Assembly: GCA_012511925.1 (NCBI GenBank)
Contig: JAAZFD010000026.1
Span: forward strand, 1 to 9,519
From: Clostridiales bacterium
GTDB taxonomy: Bacteria; Bacillota; Clostridia; Christensenellales; CAG-138
Length of the DNA: 9,519 bases
Reading direction: 5' to 3'
The notes beneath the pieces are model-generated. The model did no database searches. It was not told where the DNA came from and was given only the letters and a program-made list of their open reading frames with translations. This document shows positions 7,075 through 9,519 of the stretch, one piece after another (position 1 is the first letter of the stretch; each line of letters opens with the position of its first letter). The translations under genes were made by a program, and so were the position numbers.

Positions 7075-7112
7075 AAAAAACGCATTTGTCTAATGGACAA
7101 ATGCGTTTTTTT
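7074..7112 (+). terminator. Strong terminator of tRNA-Leu, potentially bidirectional
   Basis: CGCATTTGTC (7081-7090) pairs perfectly with GACAAATGCG (7096-7105) around loop TAATG. The A-tract on the left (7074-7080) and T-tract on the right (7106-7112) can extend the stem and could serve termination in either direction. The A-tract begins with the last base of the encoded CCA. Confidence 0.93.
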
Positions 7113-7113
7113 G

Positions 7114-7263
7114 AGTGATACGTTCCCTTGCGGGAACGAGATACACGCCTTAGGCGCGTGATGCAGCTTTCGCTGTGATGCACGCCTGCGGCGCGTGGAG
7201 GGAACGCTTCGCATCACAGCACAATGTGCGACATCACGGCGGTACGCCGCATCACTTATCACT
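7114..7263. repeat. Array of mini-hairpins separated by GTGATR words, with inverted ends
   Basis: A 150-bp noncoding array. It opens with AGTGATA (7114-7120) and closes with the inverse, TATCACT (7257-7263). On the left half the word GTGATR recurs on the + strand (7115, 7158 and 7175, with degenerate AGATA at 7139 and GTGGAG at 7195). On the right half it recurs inverted as YATCAC (7212-7217, 7232-7237, 7250-7255). Between words lie small hairpins: CGTTCCC/GGGAACG (7121-7138), CACGC/GCGTG (7144-7160), GCAGC/GCTGT (7163-7176), CACGC/GCGTG again (7181-7197), GCAC/GTGC (7219-7229) and CGGCG/CGCCG (7237-7249). A spare GGGAACG lies at 7200-7206 near the centre. The layout resembles clustered palindromic repeat families and has no protein-coding character. 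Its function is unknown. Confidence 0.85.
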
Positions 7264-7264
7264 A

Positions 7265-7291
7265 TTGAGAACCATCCCATTTTGGTATAAT
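7265..7291 (+). promoter_or_regulatory. Extended -10 promoter at the array edge
   Basis: TATAAT (7286-7291) is preceded by TGG, giving an extended -10. TTGAGA (7265-7270) stands 15 bases upstream as a short-spaced -35. It lies immediately outside the array's inverted end and reads into the four-helix-bundle fragment. The inverted pair AGAACC (7268-7273) and GGTTCT (7308-7313) brackets it. Confidence 0.55.
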
Positions 7292-7315
7292 TACTTACGA
7301 AAAGTGAGGTTCTAT

Positions 7316-7459
7316 TTGTCTGAATCAAGACTTTCTATGGAATTTGCCGTCGATATAATTGAACTTGCCAAAGCATTTAAGGCTAATTGTGAATATCCAA
7401 TCGTAAAAATGCAAAATCCGTACTCTCCCACTTTACAACCCTTCCTAAAAGTCATATAA
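7316..7459 (+). pseudogene. Truncated four-helix-bundle protein (23S rRNA IVP/Avd superfamily), N-terminal part
   Basis: The frame reads SESRLSMEFAVDIIELAKAF, then KANCEYPIVKMQ, then NPYSPTLQPFLKVI and stop. The first part resembles helix 1 and the start of helix 2 of the four-helix-bundle family known from 23S rRNA intervening sequences and from the Avd proteins of diversity-generating retroelements. The usual RSGTSIGANI-like segment that should follow is absent. The product is about 47 residues, against a typical 115-125. TTG 7316 behind GTGAGGT (7304-7310) is the likeliest start; GTG 7304 and ATG 7337 are alternatives. The last 30 bases contain the typA promoter, so the gene was probably cut when this segment became joined to the typA upstream region. 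The family assignment rests on recalled similarity over about 40 residues and is moderate. Confidence 0.55.
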
Positions 7460-7460
7460 T
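7432..7460 (+). promoter_or_regulatory. Sigma-A promoter for typA
   Basis: TTTACA (7432-7437), 17 bases, then a perfect TATAAT (7455-7460). Initiation is expected near 7467, about 22 bases before the typA ATG. The promoter lies inside the end of the truncated four-helix-bundle frame; the TATAAT overlaps its stop codon. Confidence 0.88.
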
Positions 7461-7488
7461 AGTTGTTTGGACAAAAAGAGAGGGTTAT

Positions 7489-9309
7489 ATGAACAAAGAC
7501 AATAAAAAAATACGCAACGTTGCGATAATTGCCCATGTTGACCATGGCAAAACTACGCTTGTGGACAGGCTTTTGCGCCAAAGCGGCATTTTTCGTGAAA
7601 ACGAAGCTGTGCAAGAGCGAGTTATGGATTCGGGCGATTTAGAGCGTGAGCGTGGCATCACAATACTATCAAAAAACACAAGCATTCAATACAATGGCTA
7701 TAAAATAAATATCGTTGATACGCCTGGGCATTCGGATTTTGGCGGCGAGGTTGAGCGCATTTTGCAGATGGTTGACGGCGTTCTGCTGCTTGTTGACGCT
7801 TTTGAGGGCTGTATGCCGCAAACCCGTTTCGTTCTGAAAAAGGCTTTGGAATTGAACAAAGTGCCTGTTGTTGTAATAAATAAAATCGACAGACCCGTTG
7901 CACGTTCCGCAGAAGTGGTTGACGAAACATTGGAGCTGTTCTTCGAGCTTGGTGCATCGGATGATCAAATCGAATTTCCTGTGATTTACGCATCGGCAAG
8001 AGAGGGGATTTCGGGCAACTCGCCTACCGATCTTCAAAACGATATGAAACCGCTGCTTGATGCGATAATCGCTCATGTTCCTGCACCGCAGGGAGACATT
8101 GCCGCACCCTTGCAGATTCTATTTTCTACAATCGATTATGACGATTATGTGGGACGAATTGGCATAGGCAGGGTAGTTCGTGGAAGCGCTTCACGCAACC
8201 AGATGATAACTATTTGCGGCGGAAAAAGCACTCGCACAGAAAAGCTAACAAGGCTATATCGCTTTGAGGGACTAAAACGAATTGAAACAGACGAATGCAG
8301 CACCGGCGATATTGTGGCGGTTGCAGGCATATCCGATTTGATGATTGGCGAAACCGCTTGCGCCGTTGATTGCATCGAGCCTTTGCCCTTCATTCATATA
8401 GATGAGCCGACTATCAGTATGACTTTTATGGTGAACGACAGCCCATTTGCTGGGCGTGAGGGCAAGTATGTAACTTCAAGGAATTTGCGTGATAGGCTGT
8501 TTCGAGAGGTTGAAACGAATGTTTCCATGCGTGTTGAGGAAACCGAAAGCACAGACGCATTTAAGGTAAGCGGCAGGGGTGAATTGCACCTTTCCATTCT
8601 AATCGAAACCATGCGTAGGCAGGGCTTTGAGTTTGCTGTATCTCGTCCCAAGGTCATTATGCACTATGAAAACGGCATAGAATTAGAGCCTATTGAGGAG
8701 CTTACGGTTGATGTTCCGCAAGAATATGTTGGAGCTGTTATTGAAAGCATGGGTACTCGTTGCGGCGAAATGCTGGATATGACGAGATCGCAGGAGGAGA
8801 TAACAAGGCTAATTTTCAAAGTGCCTGCAAGGGGACTTATGGGCTTTCGTTCTGAGCTTTTAACGAACACAAGGGGTTTGGGGGTTATGAGCCATATTTT
8901 TTACGCATACGAGCCGCACAAGGGCGAAATTGTTGAGAGGCTGCGTGGCTCATTGGTGGTTCACGAAACAGGCGAGAGCAACGCTTATGGGATTTTCAAC
9001 ACGCAGGACAGGGGCAGAATGTTCATAACGGCAGGCGTACCAGTTTATGAAGGTCAGATTTGCGGCGAGTGCTCTCGGAATGAGGATATTGTTGTTAATA
9101 TCTGCAAAAAAAAGCATGTTACGAATATTAGGGCATCGGGTAGCGACGAAGCGTTGAGGCTTACACCCCCATTGGTTTTTAGCTTGGAGCAGTGCTTGGA
9201 GTTTATTAGGGATGATGAGCTTGTTGAGATTACGCCTAAAAGCATTAGAATGCGGAAGCGTGTTTTGAACAAAGAATTGAGGGCGAAGAAGGGCACAAGT
9301 GTACGATGA
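7489..9309 (+). CDS. typA: Translational GTPase TypA/BipA
   Basis: A 606-residue ribosome-associated GTPase of the EF-G/LepA class, linked in other bacteria to 50S assembly, cold growth and stress responses. The G domain is complete: [10 protein letters not shown] (15-24, P-loop), RERGITIL (switch I), DTPGH (77-81) followed by [11 protein letters not shown], and NKID (131-134). The beta-barrel domain 2 and EF-G-like domains III and V follow. Typical segments are [20 protein letters not shown] and [19 protein letters not shown]. The TypA-specific C-terminal domain ends with [20 protein letters not shown], as in the family. Length is standard and no defects are seen. The ATG at 7489 follows GAGAGGG with a short four-base gap. 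It is transcribed alone from its own promoter and appears to end at the terminator near 9427. Confidence 0.98.
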   Translation: MNKDNKKIRNVAIIAHVDHGKTTLVDRLLRQSGIFRENEAVQERVMDSGDLERERGITILSKNTSIQYNGYKINIVDTPGHSDFGGEVERILQMVDGVLLLVDAFEGCMPQTRFVLKKALELNKVPVVVINKIDRPVARSAEVVDETLELFFELGASDDQIEFPVIYASAREGISGNSPTDLQNDMKPLLDAIIAHVPAPQGDIAAPLQILFSTIDYDDYVGRIGIGRVVRGSASRNQMITICGGKSTRTEKLTRLYRFEGLKRIETDECSTGDIVAVAGISDLMIGETACAVDCIEPLPFIHIDEPTISMTFMVNDSPFAGREGKYVTSRNLRDRLFREVETNVSMRVEETESTDAFKVSGRGELHLSILIETMRRQGFEFAVSRPKVIMHYENGIELEPIEELTVDVPQEYVGAVIESMGTRCGEMLDMTRSQEEITRLIFKVPARGLMGFRSELLTNTRGLGVMSHIFYAYEPHKGEIVERLRGSLVVHETGESNAYGIFNTQDRGRMFITAGVPVYEGQICGECSRNEDIVVNICKKKHVTNIRASGSDEALRLTPPLVFSLEQCLEFIRDDELVEITPKSIRMRKRVLNKELRAKKGTSVR

Positions 9310-9332
9310 GATTGGTTATCTGCGAAAACCAT

Positions 9333-9362
9333 TGAGATTATTCACTTTCGCTCATAGTGATA
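9333..9362. repeat. 30-bp direct repeat, copy A
   Basis: This 30-base stretch starts TGAGATTATTCACTTTCG and ends CTCATAGTGATA. It is identical to 9490-9519, 157 bases further on. It contains a small hairpin (TCACT with AGTGA). Its last seven bases are the AGTGATA that opens the array near tRNA-Leu. Confidence 0.93.
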
Positions 9363-9373
9363 TTGCGTTTGAC

Positions 9374-9406
9374 AGTGATGTTCGCCTGTGGAGAATTAGG
9401 CACGAA
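9374..9406. repeat. Degenerate GTGATR-hairpin unit
   Basis: AGTGATG (9374-9380) is followed by TTCG (9381-9384) that can pair with CGAA (9403-9406), with inner CC/GG. It looks like a worn unit of the same kind as the array at 7114-7263. It follows copy A of the 30-bp repeat, in the same orientation. Confidence 0.5.
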
Positions 9407-9426
9407 TAGTACATAGAATAATGTAG

Positions 9427-9457
9427 GGGAGGATTCAATATCCTCCCGTTTTGAATT
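9427..9457 (+). terminator. Likely Rho-independent terminator of typA
   Basis: GGGAGGAT (9427-9434) pairs perfectly with ATCCTCCC (9440-9447) around loop TCAAT, followed by GTTTTGAATTT. It lies about 118 bases after the typA stop, beyond the repeat copy A, so the typA transcript would carry the repeat in its 3' untranslated region. Confidence 0.8.
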
Positions 9458-9489
9458 TATTAAGCTTAATTAGGTCTCTATGCGCCCGA

Positions 9490-9519
9490 TGAGATTATTC
9501 ACTTTCGCTCATAGTGATA
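9490..9519. repeat. 30-bp direct repeat, copy B (at window edge)
   Basis: This is an exact second copy of the 30-base sequence at 9333-9362, ending in AGTGATA at the last base of the window. By analogy a second hairpin array probably begins just past the edge; that cannot be seen here. Confidence 0.93.

Noticed and set aside
6886..7161. Open frame covering the tRNA-Leu region
   Set aside because: It runs through the rpsO terminator, a consensus promoter, the tRNA and its terminator, so it is a chance frame.
7114..7263. CRISPR array
   Set aside because: The repeated word is only 6-7 bases, the intervals are short hairpins of varied size, and the words invert halfway. No cas genes are present.
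6992..7263. tRNA-Leu as an integration site for a mobile island
   Set aside because: I found no second copy of the tRNA 3' end downstream and no integrase. The array begins after the tRNA terminator.
7053..7328. Minus-strand open frames across the hairpin array
   Set aside because: The GC-rich palindromes leave few stops on either strand; the translations are Arg/His-rich and have no ribosome binding site or family resemblance.
9304..9313. Third copy of the 30-bp repeat at the typA stop codon
   Set aside because: Only about ten bases (CGATGAGATT) agree with the region around copy B before the match ends, so it may be coincidence.
9459..9470. 12-bp palindrome ATTAAGCTTAAT
   Set aside because: It is AT-rich, isolated and short, with no partner element; it could arise by chance.

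Overview
The window looks like a piece of chromosome from a low-to-moderate GC member of the Bacillota, probably an uncultured gut-type Clostridia (inferred). The reasons are strong AAGGAGG-type ribosome binding sites, consensus sigma-A promoters, a DivIVA-like coiled-coil protein, YcxB-like proteins, and short GTGAT-type palindromic repeats between genes. Every recognised gene reads on the + strand.

Left part (1-2892): the 3' end of ruvB (Holliday junction helicase). It is followed, from its own promoter, by a gene for a DivIVA-like coiled-coil protein with an acidic tail. Next comes a tandem triplet of YcxB-like two-helix membrane proteins. The first copy is broken by a 4-base deletion; the second and third are intact and their ribosome binding sites overlap the preceding stop codon.

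Middle (2893-6476): a SulP-family anion transporter with a C-terminal STAS domain. Sixteen bases later comes a 542-residue protein of unknown function with two C-terminal membrane helices, probably in the same operon. Behind it are apparent remains of a small membrane-protein gene carrying a frameshift and an internal stop.

Right part (6477-9519): rpsO (ribosomal protein S15) has a near-consensus promoter, a structured leader that may be an S15 autoregulatory site, and a terminator. It is followed by tRNA-Leu(UAA) with its own consensus promoter and a strong terminator. A 150-bp array of mini-hairpins separated by GTGATR/YATCAC words then begins. The array ends in inverted copies of AGTGATA, and its hairpins face inward from both ends. 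Just beyond it are a promoter and the N-terminal third of a four-helix-bundle protein (23S rRNA intervening-sequence protein/Avd superfamily), cut off where the typA promoter begins. typA (translation GTPase BipA) follows. After typA there are two exact 30-bp direct repeats ending in the same AGTGATA word, a degenerate hairpin unit, and the typA terminator.

Most genes are housekeeping (recombination, translation, tRNA). The accessory content is the duplicated membrane genes, the transporter/unknown pair, and above all the palindromic array with its four-helix-bundle fragment. That last pair is the best candidate for an undescribed repeat or mobile system here, although this copy appears decayed.
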